Positions 1-7,726 of a stretch of DNA of 12,275 nt are shown piece after piece (the stretch's first letter is position 1; each line of letters opens with the position of its first letter). A model generated the notes under the pieces. It saw nothing but the letters and a program-made list of their open reading frames with translations. It was not told the DNA's origin and ran no database searches. The stretch spans positions 1-12,275 of the forward strand of contig JANYCM010000044.1 of the NCBI GenBank assembly GCA_025360285.1. The letters are read 5' to 3'. This DNA is from Sphingomonadales bacterium. Lineage in GTDB: Bacteria; Pseudomonadota; Alphaproteobacteria; Sphingomonadales; Sphingomonadaceae. Made by a program: the position numbers and the translations under genes.

Positions 1-1394
1 CCGGCCGGCATCTGCGCCCTGCCGCCAGCATCGCCAGCGCCAGCCTGGCCACGGCGCAGGCGGCCGACTGGCCGGCAGCGGATTGGTGGACGGCCTATGG
101 GGACCCGCAGCTGGACGGGCTGATTGCCGAAGCGCTTGCCACCAATCCCGACATTGCCGCGGCCGAGGCCCGGCTGCACCGTGCCGAAGCGCAGATCGGC
201 CAGGCTCGCGCCGCCGCCGCCCCGTCGCTGACGGGCAATGCGGCGGCAAGCCTCGCCAAGCAGAGCTACAACAACGGCATCCCGGCGGCGTTCGTGCCAA
301 GGGGTTACAATGATCAGGGCCGCGCCACGCTGGATTTCGCCTGGGAGATTGATTTTTGGGGTCGCAACCGCGCCGCCATCGCTGCCGCCACTGCCGAGAC
401 GCGCGCCGTCGCCGCCGATCGCGCCGCCGCCGCGCTGATGCTGTCAACGGCTGTGGCCAGCAGCTATGCCCAGCTGGCGCAATTGAGCGCCGAACATGAC
501 CTGGCCGTTGCCACCATGGCGCAGCGCCAGGAAACCTTGAAGCTGGTCCTGCAACGCGTCGAGGGCGGGCTCGATACCCAGGCCGAGGCCAAGGCCGCCG
601 AAGCCGGGGTGCCGGCGGCACGCGAAGCGCTGGCGGCGATCGATGAAAACCTTGCCATCACCCGCAACGCGCTGGCGGCTCTGGTCGGTGCCGGTCCGGA
701 TCGCGGTGCCGCAATCACGGCGCCTTCCGCGGCAAAGCTCGCCGCCTTTGGGCTGCCGGCGCGGATCGGCGCCGAACTAGTTGGCCACAAGCCCGAAATC
801 GTCGCAGCACGCTGGCGGGCCGAAGCCGCCGGCAAACGTATCGGCGTCGCCCGCGCCAGTTTCTACCCCAACATCAATTTAGCGGCATTCATCGGTGCCC
901 AGTCGCTGGGGGTGGGCAATCTGGTCGCTGGCGGGTCGGACATCGGCCAGATCGGCCCGGCCATCAGCCTGCCGATCTTCGATGGCGGCCGGCTGAAGGC
1001 CAATCTGCGCGGTGCCGAGGCGGATTATGCCCTGGCCGTGGCGCAATATGATGGCGCGCTGCTCCATGCCTTTCAGGATGTCGCCGATGCCGCCGCCAGT
1101 GCCCGTGCCCTGACCGGCCGCCTTGCAGATGCCCGGGCGGCGCTGGCGGCGCAGGAGGAGGCCTATCGCATCGCCCGGCTGCGCTACACCGGCGGCCTCG
1201 CCAATTACCAATCGGTGCTGATCGCCGAGGACAATGTGCTGCAACGCTGGCGCCTGGTCACCGATTTGCAGGCGCGGGCGTTCAGTCTCGAGATCGCCCT
1301 CGTCAAGGCACTTGGTGGCGGCTTCGCCGCACCGACGACCATTGCCGCCACCACGCCCAAGGAGCCGTCATGGCCGAAGCCGACCCCGCGCTGA
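1..1394 (+). CDS. Outer-membrane efflux channel, NodT/TolC family (5' truncated by window edge)
   Basis: This is the outer-membrane channel of a tripartite efflux pump, forming a trimeric beta-barrel with a periplasmic alpha-helical tunnel. The frame is open from base 3 with no start codon, so the true start and any signal peptide or lipobox lie upstream. The first visible residues include a typical outer-membrane-factor opening (ADWWTAYGDPQLDGLIAEAL), then a long Ala/Glu/Arg-rich helical repeat (AEARLHRAEAQIGQARA), a second helical region around base 540-660 (LQRVEGGLDTQAEAKAAEAG) and the duplicated motifs ARASFYPNINL and LPIFDGGRLKANL near the C-terminus. An in-frame GTG at 294 would remove the conserved N-terminal part and is not the real start. 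The 3' end overlaps the fusion-protein gene by 25 nt, which suggests translational coupling. Family assignment is secure; the pump's substrate is not known. Confidence 0.93.
   Translation, partial: GRHLRPAASIASASLATAQAADWPAADWWTAYGDPQLDGLIAEALATNPDIAAAEARLHRAEAQIGQARAAAAPSLTGNAAASLAKQSYNNGIPAAFVPRGYNDQGRATLDFAWEIDFWGRNRAAIAAATAETRAVAADRAAAALMLSTAVASSYAQLAQLSAEHDLAVATMAQRQETLKLVLQRVEGGLDTQAEAKAAEAGVPAAREALAAIDENLAITRNALAALVGAGPDRGAAITAPSAAKLAAFGLPARIGAELVGHKPEIVAARWRAEAAGKRIGVARASFYPNINLAAFIGAQSLGVGNLVAGGSDIGQIGPAISLPIFDGGRLKANLRGAEADYALAVAQYDGALLHAFQDVADAAASARALTGRLADARAALAAQEEAYRIARLRYTGGLANYQSVLIAEDNVLQRWRLVTDLQARAFSLEIALVKALGGGFAAPTTIAATTPKEPSWPKPTPR
1359..1364 (+). promoter_or_regulatory. 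Ribosome binding site of the membrane fusion protein gene
   Basis: AAGGAG lies 5 nt before the ATG at 1370, inside the 3' end of the outer-membrane channel gene. It fixes the fusion-protein start within the upstream reading frame and supports the 25-nt overlap. Confidence 0.7.
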
Positions 1395-2509
1395 CCCGCG
1401 TTCCGACCACCGAAAAGGCGTCCACCCGCCGCCGACTGTTCAGCATTTTGGGCGCCGTCATCGCCGTCGCCGCGATCGCCTATGCGATTTACTGGTTCGC
1501 CTTTGGCCGCAACAATGTCGCCACGGACAATGCCTATGTCGGCGCCGACAGCGCGCTGGTGACGCCGCTGACCGCCGCCGCCGTTGTTGCGGTGCCCGTT
1601 ATCGAAACCCAGCTGGTCAAGGCAGGGGACGTGCTGGTGCGGCTCGATCCCGCCGATGCTCAGCTGGCGCTTGATCAGGCGGCGGCGCAACTTGCCAGCA
1701 CGGAACGCCGGGTGGCGGGCTATTATGCCAATGGCCAGGCGCTTGCCGCCCAGATTGCGGCGCGCGCCACCGATGTCACCGCCGCCGAGGCCCGCATCGC
1801 CAGCGCCGAATCCGATCTGGCGCGCGCCAAGGTTGATCTTGACCGGCGCCAGGCACTGGTCGGGTCGGGCGCGGTGTCAGGTGATGAACTGACCAATGCC
1901 CGCAACCGCTTCTCCGGTGCCCGCGCTGCGCTCGATTCAGCGCGTGCCGCCCGCGCCCAGGCGGCGGCGCAGGTCGTCGCAGCCCAGGGCAACCGTGCCG
2001 TCAATGCGGCACTGATCGCCGACCCGGCACACGGCGATAATCCCGAAATCCAGGCGGCCCGTGCCGCCCTGGCCAAGGCCCGGCTCGATCTGGATCGCAC
2101 CATCATCCGGGCGCCTATCGCCGGCGTTGTCGCCAAGAAAAGCGTCCAGATCGGCCAGCGCGTCGCACTTGGCACGCCGCTGATGACGATCGTTCCCGTC
2201 GAAACCGCCTATGTCGATGCCAATTTCAAGGAAGGCCAGTTGACCCGCGTGCGCATCGGCCAGCCGGTGACACTCACCTCTGATCTCTATGGCGGCGATT
2301 TGGTCTTTCACGGCAAGGTCACCGGGCTTGCCGGCGGCACCGGCGCCGCTTTCGCGCTGATCCCGGCGCAGAATGCCACGGGCAACTGGATCAAGGTGGT
2401 GCAGCGCCTGCCGGTACGCATCACCCTCGATCCCGCCGAACTGCGTGCCCATCCCTTGCGCATCGGCCTGTCGATGAGCGCCGATATCGACATTTCGAAC
2501 GCGAAATAG
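1370..2509 (+). CDS. EmrA/HlyD-type membrane fusion (periplasmic adaptor) protein
   Basis: This protein bridges an inner-membrane MFS pump and the outer-membrane channel. At 379 aa it has the usual EmrA length. In order: a short charged cytoplasmic tail, one membrane anchor at about residues 23-45 (FSILGAVIAVAAIAYAIYWF), the family signature TDNAYVGAD at about 52-60, the first lipoyl half-motif (VKAGDVLVRLDPADAQLA), a long Ala-rich coiled-coil hairpin at about 95-240, the second lipoyl half (RTIIRAPIAGVVAKKSVQIG) and a beta-barrel domain ending in the EmrA-typical stretch PAQNATGNWIKVVQRLPVRI. The start is supported by AAGGAG 5 nt upstream. The DHA2 pump gene begins 6 nt after its stop, so the three genes form one operon. 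It is closer to EmrA than to RND-type adaptors because of the N-terminal anchor and the MFS partner. Confidence 0.95.
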   Translation: MAEADPALTRVPTTEKASTRRRLFSILGAVIAVAAIAYAIYWFAFGRNNVATDNAYVGADSALVTPLTAAAVVAVPVIETQLVKAGDVLVRLDPADAQLALDQAAAQLASTERRVAGYYANGQALAAQIAARATDVTAAEARIASAESDLARAKVDLDRRQALVGSGAVSGDELTNARNRFSGARAALDSARAARAQAAAQVVAAQGNRAVNAALIADPAHGDNPEIQAARAALAKARLDLDRTIIRAPIAGVVAKKSVQIGQRVALGTPLMTIVPVETAYVDANFKEGQLTRVRIGQPVTLTSDLYGGDLVFHGKVTGLAGGTGAAFALIPAQNATGNWIKVVQRLPVRITLDPAELRAHPLRIGLSMSADIDISNAK

Positions 2510-2515
2510 CCCGCC

Positions 2516-4051
2516 ATGGCCCGCCAGCCGATCCAGATAATCGATGCCCCCTTGCAGGGGTCGGCGCTGTTCATCGGCGGCGCGCTGCTGGCGCTGGCGA
2601 ATTTCATCGTCGTCCTTGATACGACCATCGCCAATGTCTCGGTACCGTCGATTTCGGGCGCGCTGGCCGTGTCACCGACCCAGGGCACCTGGGTGATCAC
2701 CTCCTATGCCGTCGCCGAGGCGATCACTGTGCCGCTGACCGGCTGGCTGGCGCAGCGTTTCGGCACGGTGCGGGTGTTCTGCCTTGCCATGGCGGGCTTT
2801 GCGCTGTTTTCGGCGCTGTGCGGCTTTGCGCCGTCGCTGGGCGTGCTGGTCGCCTTTCGCGTTGCTCAGGGCCTTTGCGGCGGGCCGATGATCCCGCTGT
2901 CGCAGTCCTTGCTGCTGCGGGTATTCCCGCCCGAAAAGGCGCCGATGGCGATCGGGCTATGGGCGATGACAACCGTGGTCGCTCCGGTGGCCGGCCCGAT
3001 CCTCGGCGGGCTGATTTCGGATAATTTCCACTGGTCGTGGATCTTCTTCATCAATGTGCCGGTCGCTGGCGTCTGCGCCGTCCTGGCCTGGCGGACGTTC
3101 CGCAGCCGCGAAACGCCGATCACCCGCCGCCCGGTCGATTTCACCGGGCTAGGGCTGTTGATCCTCTGGGTCGGATCGATGCAGATCATGCTCGACAAGG
3201 GCAAGGAGCTTGATTGGTTCGGCTCGCCCTGGATCATAGGTCTGGCGCTGACAGCCGGCCTGGGCTTCATCGCCTTCATGATCTGGGAACTGACCGCCGA
3301 AGACCCGATCGTCAATTTGCGTATCTTCCGGCACCGCGGCTTCACGGTGGGGGCCGTCACCCTGTCGCTGACCTTTGGCGCCTATTTCGCCAGCATCATC
3401 CTGATCCCGCTGTGGCTGCAAACCAGCATGGGCTATACCGCCACCTGGGCCGGCTATGCCACGGCGGGCGGTGTGCTGGCCGTCGTCATGTCACCCATCG
3501 CCGCGCAGATGGTAGCCAAGGTCGATCCGCGCATCCTTACCTCGGGCGGTATATTATGGTTCGCCGCGGTCACCTTCTGGCGCAGCGGCTTCACCACCAG
3601 CATCGATTTCTGGCACATTGCCGCGCCGGCGATCGTGCTGGGCATCGGCGTGCCGTTCTTCTTTGTGCCGACTACGCGCATCGCGCTCGGCGCCGTCGAA
3701 CCGCAGGAAACCGCGTCGGCGGCGGGGCTTTCCAACTTCATGCGTACCACCGCCGCGGCATTTGCCGCCTCGATCTCCACCACCTATTGGGATACCGCGA
3801 CCAGCACCGCCCATGCCAATCTGGCGGGCATGCTGAACGGCGCCCAGGCCCAGATCGACGCGCTCGTGGGCCAGGGACTGTCGGCCGATCAGGCGCTGCG
3901 CCAGATCGACAATCTGGTGCAGATGCAAAGCGTCATGCTGGCCACCGATCGGCTGTTCACGGTGACGGCAGCGATTTTCCTGCTGACCGGCATGTTCATC
4001 TGGCTGGCGCCGCGCCCGCGGATTTTCGGGTCAGCACCACCGGCGCATTGA
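2516..4051 (+). CDS. DHA2-family MFS efflux permease (EmrB/QacA-type, 14 TM)
   Basis: This is the inner-membrane proton-driven drug exporter of the tripartite pump. At 511 aa it matches the 14-helix DHA2 family. Visible motifs are VVLDTTIANVSVPSIS in TM1 (the DHA2 D1 motif with the membrane-embedded Asp), GWLAQRFGTVRVF (motif A loop), FRVAQGLCGGPMIPLSQ (motif B region with its Arg), and APVAGPILGGLISDNFHWSW followed by IFFINVPVA (motif C, diagnostic of antiporters). Its start lies 6 nt after the adaptor stop and has no clear Shine-Dalgarno sequence, so re-initiation after the adaptor gene is likely. No MarR- or TetR-type regulator lies on this side of the operon within the window. Substrates cannot be read from the sequence; EmrB relatives export hydrophobic uncouplers, antibiotics or fatty acids. 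Confidence 0.95.
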   Translation: MARQPIQIIDAPLQGSALFIGGALLALANFIVVLDTTIANVSVPSISGALAVSPTQGTWVITSYAVAEAITVPLTGWLAQRFGTVRVFCLAMAGFALFSALCGFAPSLGVLVAFRVAQGLCGGPMIPLSQSLLLRVFPPEKAPMAIGLWAMTTVVAPVAGPILGGLISDNFHWSWIFFINVPVAGVCAVLAWRTFRSRETPITRRPVDFTGLGLLILWVGSMQIMLDKGKELDWFGSPWIIGLALTAGLGFIAFMIWELTAEDPIVNLRIFRHRGFTVGAVTLSLTFGAYFASIILIPLWLQTSMGYTATWAGYATAGGVLAVVMSPIAAQMVAKVDPRILTSGGILWFAAVTFWRSGFTTSIDFWHIAAPAIVLGIGVPFFFVPTTRIALGAVEPQETASAAGLSNFMRTTAAAFAASISTTYWDTATSTAHANLAGMLNGAQAQIDALVGQGLSADQALRQIDNLVQMQSVMLATDRLFTVTAAIFLLTGMFIWLAPRPRIFGSAPPAH

Positions 4052-4066
4052 CGGCTCATGCGGCCC

Positions 4067-4095
4067 TTGCCAGCCGGGCGGTCAGACCGTAAAGA
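4067..4095 (+). promoter_or_regulatory. Possible promoter with a palindrome, upstream of the MAPEG gene
   Basis: In the 90-nt gap after the MFS gene, TTGCCA (4067-4072) and TAAAGA (4090-4095) are separated by 17 nt. The -35 match is good and the -10 match is poor. The spacer contains the perfect inverted repeat CGGTC-A-GACCG (4079-4089), which could be an operator. A second short palindrome, GGAC-C-GTCC (4132-4140), abuts the start codon. There is no convincing rho-independent terminator in this gap, so read-through from the efflux operon is equally possible. Confidence 0.25.
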
Positions 4096-4141
4096 TTTGC
4101 GTAGCACTCAATTGTAGCTGCTGCCTTGGGGGGACCGTCCG

Positions 4142-4540
4142 ATGATTGCTTTTCCGTTGACGACGCTGGCGATCGTGCTGGCGCTGCTGGTGTTTTTCGG
4201 GCTGGCGGTCGTCGTGGGCCAGGCCCGCGCCAAATATAATGTGCCGGCGCCGGCCTCATCGGGCCATCCCGAATTCGACAAGCGCTACCGCGTCCAGATG
4301 AACACGCTGGAACAATTGGCGATCTTCCTGCCGGCAATCATGCTGGCGGCACCCGTGCTGGGCGACATGATCACCGCCGGGCTCGGCCTGGTATGGACAC
4401 TGGGCCGCATCATCTATGCCCGCGGCTATTATCGCGATCCGGCGGCGCGCAGCCGCGGTTTCGGCCTGACCATGCTGCCGACGCTGGTCCTGCTGGGCGC
4501 CGCGATCTGGGGCGCCGTCCGGGTATTGATCGCCGGATGA
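4142..4540 (+). CDS. MAPEG-family integral membrane protein
   Basis: This 132-aa protein has four predicted membrane helices and the MAPEG fold (membrane-associated proteins in eicosanoid and glutathione metabolism). The family hallmark is present at about residues 50-65, RVQMNTLEQLAIFLPA, with the conserved Arg50, Asn54 and Glu57. A second conserved block follows at 88-100 (GRIIYARGYYRDP, with Arg and Tyr residues that contact glutathione in characterised members). A purine-rich stretch containing GGGGGGA precedes the ATG. Bacterial members often act as membrane glutathione transferases or peroxidases, but many are uncharacterised and an enzymatic role here is not proven. It overlaps the DUF427 start by ATGA. 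Its position after an efflux pump fits a general detoxification neighbourhood, which is inference. Confidence 0.9.
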   Translation: MIAFPLTTLAIVLALLVFFGLAVVVGQARAKYNVPAPASSGHPEFDKRYRVQMNTLEQLAIFLPAIMLAAPVLGDMITAGLGLVWTLGRIIYARGYYRDPAARSRGFGLTMLPTLVLLGAAIWGAVRVLIAG

Positions 4541-5031
4541 TACCGCTTCCTGATCCGGTCGCGCCGGGCCAGGAGAGCGTCTGGGATTATCCGCGGCCTG
4601 CGGTGGCACAAGCCTGTCACCGCCGGCTGCGGATCGTGCATTGCGGTATCACGCTGGCCGACACGGTGCGCGGCGTTCGCACGCTGGAAACCAGCCACCC
4701 GCCCAGTTACTATTTCCCGCCGGGCGACATCGCCCCCGGCGTCCTGCGTCCCAACACCCAGCGATCGCTGTGCGAATGGAAGGGCCAGGCGCAGTATTTC
4801 GATGTCGTCGCCGGCGGCGATGTTTTTACCGGTATCGCCTGGTCCTACCCGCGGCCGACGCCGGCGTTCGAGATGCTGGCGGGCTTCATGGCCTTTTACG
4901 CCGCCCCGTTTGACGGCTGCTTCGTGGACGGCGATCGCGTCACCCCGCAGCCCGGCGGCTTTTACGGCGGCTGGATCACCGTCGACCTCGCCGGGCCGTT
5001 CAAGGGGGTCGATGGCAGCCGCTTCTGGTAA
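4537..5031 (+). CDS. DUF427 domain-containing protein (long form)
   Basis: This 164-aa protein matches the long DUF427 layout: an N-terminal VWDYPRPAV segment, the core with ADTVRGVRTLETSHPPSYYFPPGDI, then RSLCEWKGQAQYFDVVAGG and TGIAWSYPRPTPAFEMLAGFMAFYAAP, and the C-terminal tail QPGGFYGGWITVDLAGPFKG. No catalytic activity is established for this family; the fold is a small beta-rich domain. The ATG at 4537 overlaps the MAPEG stop as ATGA, indicating translational coupling. An upstream in-frame start at 4393 would lie inside the MAPEG gene and add a residue stretch foreign to the family, so it was not used. The 3' end converges with the TonB-dependent receptor gene 41 nt away. Confidence 0.92.
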   Translation: MIPLPDPVAPGQESVWDYPRPAVAQACHRRLRIVHCGITLADTVRGVRTLETSHPPSYYFPPGDIAPGVLRPNTQRSLCEWKGQAQYFDVVAGGDVFTGIAWSYPRPTPAFEMLAGFMAFYAAPFDGCFVDGDRVTPQPGGFYGGWITVDLAGPFKGVDGSRFW

Positions 5032-5033
5032 TG

Positions 5034-5064
5034 GCGGCGGCCGGTTCCGATCCCGCGACGCCGC
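5034..5064. terminator. Weak hairpin between convergent genes (possible bidirectional terminator)
   Basis: In the 41-nt gap between the convergent DUF427 and receptor genes, GCGGCG (5034-5039) pairs with CGCCGC (5059-5064) across a 19-nt loop. There is no T-tract on either strand, so this is a weak candidate and termination may be rho-dependent. Confidence 0.15.
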
Positions 5065-5072
5065 ACGAGGCC

Positions 5073-7535
5073 TTAGAAGGTGACCTTGGCGCGCACCCCG
5101 ATGGTACGCGGCCGGGCATAGGTGATGCGGTCGCCAGCCTGATAGATGGCGTAGTAAGTGGCGCGCTGCACATTGGTCACCTTGACGCCATTGGCGAGGT
5201 TGGTGCCAAAAATACCGAACTCCAGATTGCCAATCACATAGGCCGCCGAAGCGTTCAGGCTGTGCGATTCAGGGATGACGGCATAGCTGCTGCTGGCGCC
5301 ATTTTTGGTCAGCACGCCGCCGACAATCTTGGTGGTATAATTGTTGAAGGTCGTGTGCTGATCGGATTGATATTGGTAACTGGCCGACAGGTGCAGATCA
5401 CCCTTGCCGACCGGCTTGTCATAAAAGATCGCCGCGGTGGCGATGAACTGCGGGAAATAGGGCGTGCGGTCGCCATCAAAGGCGCCGACGTTGGGAATAT
5501 CGCCCTTGGCCTTTGAATCATTGTACGAACCGCCGGCGCTGATGGTGATCTCCGGCGTCGCCTTGAACATGGTTTCCAGCTCAAGGCCCTTGCTGGTGAT
5601 CTTGCCGCTGTTGGTGGTGAAGAAATATGAACAATCGAGACGCAACCGCGTCTGCACATCGCGCCAATCGATATAATAGGCGCTGGCGTTGACCGTCACC
5701 CGGCCGCCGGCGAGCTTGGCCTTTTCACCGATCGTGTAGTTCCACAATTTGTCAGGCCCAAAGGTCAGCGGCGCGTTATTATAGCCATAGGCCGCCAGGT
5801 TGGTCGTGCACTGGCCGGCGACCCCGGTGGAGCCCAGCGGCACCGGCTGGTTGGCACCGCCATAGCGGAAGCCCTTGGCGGCTTCGGCAAACAGCAGCAG
5901 ATCGTCATTGACCTTGTACGAAACATTGGCGCGCGGGTTGACGCCGTGCGATTTCAAGGTCGCATTGGTTTCCAGCGGCACATGGTTGATGACGCCGTAA
6001 ACGCCGCTTTCGAACAGATAATATTTCTCGCTGAAATCGAAATAGCGAAGGCCGGCGGTCAGATCGAGCTTGTCGGTCGCATGCCAGGTGCCATCGGCAT
6101 AGACCGCCAACTGGTGCTCATTGGTATCCTGCAACCCTGAAAAAATGTCGTTGGACTGAAACGCCTTGTCGACCAGTTTCGAATCATATTTGCCGGTCGG
6201 TGTGTTGAACGGCCCGTAGAAAAGATTTTCATAGGACAGTGTATCGAAACCTGGTGTCGGAATGTCCTGGACGAGATGGCGGTTCTGCTTTTCATAGAAC
6301 ATGCCGACAGTCCATTTGACCGGACCGTCATCCTTTGAGACCAGTCGGCCTTCGACCATGAAATCGTTCAACTTTTGATTGATCACATACAGTTCGGCCG
6401 GGATCGCATTGGCAATCGCCTGGCTGTAGGTGGCGGGCTGCTTGAACAGCGGATAGGCGTTCGGACCAATCGGCAGGCCGGTACCGTAATCCTGGAAGAA
6501 ATAGCCGATCGTCGCATCCGGGCTGAAGTTGAAGCCGATCTTGCGATCGGTGTAGGCGGCCGTCGCGACGAAGTTGGCAAAACCCAGATCATAATCGGCA
6601 CCCAGCGTGTAGAGGCGAAACAGATCGTCGGTACCTTCGGGGCCGTTGCTCGAATAGGTATAGGGCGCGAGGCCGGTGAGACCGGAATTCAGGCCCTTGG
6701 CCCGGCTCTTTTCATAGGTGAAGCTGGCATCGATGGTCAGATCATCGGTCGGGGTGAAGCGCGCCGCCAGCCGGAATTGGGTGGTGTGGTTGCTGTTGGC
6801 ATTCTGGCGGTTCTGCATCCCGATATTGTCGATGAAACCGCCATCGGTGCCGACGTAGAAATTGCCGCGCACTGCCAATTTGTCCTTGATGACCGGCACA
6901 TTGACCATGCCGCGGACATTGTAGCTGCCGGCGCCATGGTCGGTCGTCGCGCCATCGACTTCGGCATAGCCTGACAGTTTTTGAAGGTTGGGCTTGGCGG
7001 TGACAAAGCGGATGGTGCCGGCCATCGAACCGGCGCCGAACAGCGTGCCCTGCGGCCCGCGCAGGATTTCGACGCGTTCCAGATCATAGACTTTCAGGTC
7101 CGGCGTCTGGCCCTGCACAGAAATCGGCGTGTCATCGAGATAGACGGCGACCAGCGAGCGATCCGATGTGTCCGACGACGCATAGCCGCCGGTGGCGAGG
7201 CCGCGCATGTTGAACTTGTTATAGCCCGGTGCGCCTTCGGTGATCGACAAGGACGGGGTGAACTTCGTCAGGTCGGACAGATTGCCCTGTTGCGACCGGC
7301 TGATCTGTTCAACATTGACCACCGACACCGCGATCGGCACGTTCTGTAGCGAGATCGCCCCCGACCGCGTGGCGGTAACGACGATATCGACCAGTTCGGA
7401 ATCAGTGGCGGGCGGCGGCGCGGCGGTTTCCGCGGCCAGCGCCGGCATCGCCAGCCCGGCCGTCGAAGCCAGCAGCAGCGCGAGGGCGCGGCCCTGATAG
7501 ATGCCAAATGCTGATGCGCTGCGCCGATATGCCAT
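5073..7535 (-). CDS. TonB-dependent outer-membrane receptor
   Basis: This is an energised outer-membrane transporter that takes up a ligand using the TonB-ExbBD system. It has 820 aa from the ATG at 7535, which is preceded by GGGGGA at good spacing; the longer reading from a TTG at 7619 adds 28 residues before the signal peptide and is unlikely. Residues 1 to about 35 are a signal peptide ending PALAA. The TonB box is at about 47-56 (ELVDIVVTAT). The plug covers about 60-180 with VPIAVSVV, NMRGLATGG, VYLDDTPI and LERVEILRGPQGTLFGAGSMAGTIRFVT. The remainder is a 22-strand barrel ending in Phe (VRAKVTF). Only about 12 residues separate signal peptide and TonB box, so there is no STN signalling domain and no FecIR-type control. 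A Cys pair (codons at 5808-5810 and 5631-5633) may form a loop disulfide. The ligand is unknown; there is no siderophore gene nearby. Confidence 0.95.
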   Translation of the reverse strand: MAYRRSASAFGIYQGRALALLLASTAGLAMPALAAETAAPPPATDSELVDIVVTATRSGAISLQNVPIAVSVVNVEQISRSQQGNLSDLTKFTPSLSITEGAPGYNKFNMRGLATGGYASSDTSDRSLVAVYLDDTPISVQGQTPDLKVYDLERVEILRGPQGTLFGAGSMAGTIRFVTAKPNLQKLSGYAEVDGATTDHGAGSYNVRGMVNVPVIKDKLAVRGNFYVGTDGGFIDNIGMQNRQNANSNHTTQFRLAARFTPTDDLTIDASFTYEKSRAKGLNSGLTGLAPYTYSSNGPEGTDDLFRLYTLGADYDLGFANFVATAAYTDRKIGFNFSPDATIGYFFQDYGTGLPIGPNAYPLFKQPATYSQAIANAIPAELYVINQKLNDFMVEGRLVSKDDGPVKWTVGMFYEKQNRHLVQDIPTPGFDTLSYENLFYGPFNTPTGKYDSKLVDKAFQSNDIFSGLQDTNEHQLAVYADGTWHATDKLDLTAGLRYFDFSEKYYLFESGVYGVINHVPLETNATLKSHGVNPRANVSYKVNDDLLLFAEAAKGFRYGGANQPVPLGSTGVAGQCTTNLAAYGYNNAPLTFGPDKLWNYTIGEKAKLAGGRVTVNASAYYIDWRDVQTRLRLDCSYFFTTNSGKITSKGLELETMFKATPEITISAGGSYNDSKAKGDIPNVGAFDGDRTPYFPQFIATAAIFYDKPVGKGDLHLSASYQYQSDQHTTFNNYTTKIVGGVLTKNGASSSYAVIPESHSLNASAAYVIGNLEFGIFGTNLANGVKVTNVQRATYYAIYQAGDRITYARPRTIGVRAKVTF

Positions 7536-7726
7536 TCTGTCCCCCGAAATCTGTCCGAACCCCGTGGCGGAAGGCCTGTCCCGCGCTGCCAAACCGGCGC
7601 TTGCGCCAAGGCCGGGCAACCCGGAACAATTCTATCCGCGCTGTGTGAAGGTTCTGCGGTTTCCGGCAACGCTCAAAGCAAAATTATCGAATGAGGCCAT
7701 GCAATATAGGCATCAAGCGTTGGCGC
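7536..7726 (-). promoter_or_regulatory. 191-nt leader between sulfotransferase and receptor genes
   Basis: The gap is long enough for the receptor to have its own promoter. Reading the minus strand, the AT-rich part near the sulfotransferase stop contains GATAAT (7683-7688) and further on TAGAAT (7629-7634), each a possible -10 box, but neither has a good -35 partner. A short hairpin, GGCGC-TT-GCGCC (7596-7607), lies in the putative 5' leader. The Shine-Dalgarno sequence GGGGGA sits just before the receptor start. No T-tract terminator for the sulfotransferase gene is evident. Confidence 0.25.

Noticed and set aside
294..296. GTG start for the outer-membrane channel
   Set aside because: Family-typical sequence continues in frame upstream to the window edge, so the gene is truncated by the window and does not start here.
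3214..4092. Plus-strand open frame of 292 codons in another frame within the MFS gene
   Set aside because: Its product is rich in Arg, His and Gly without hydrophobic segments or motifs, and the overlapping frame encodes an unmistakable DHA2 transporter.
7536..7619. Upstream extension of the TonB receptor from a TTG at 7619
   Set aside because: It would put 28 residues before a complete signal peptide; the ATG at 7535 has a well-placed GGGGGA.
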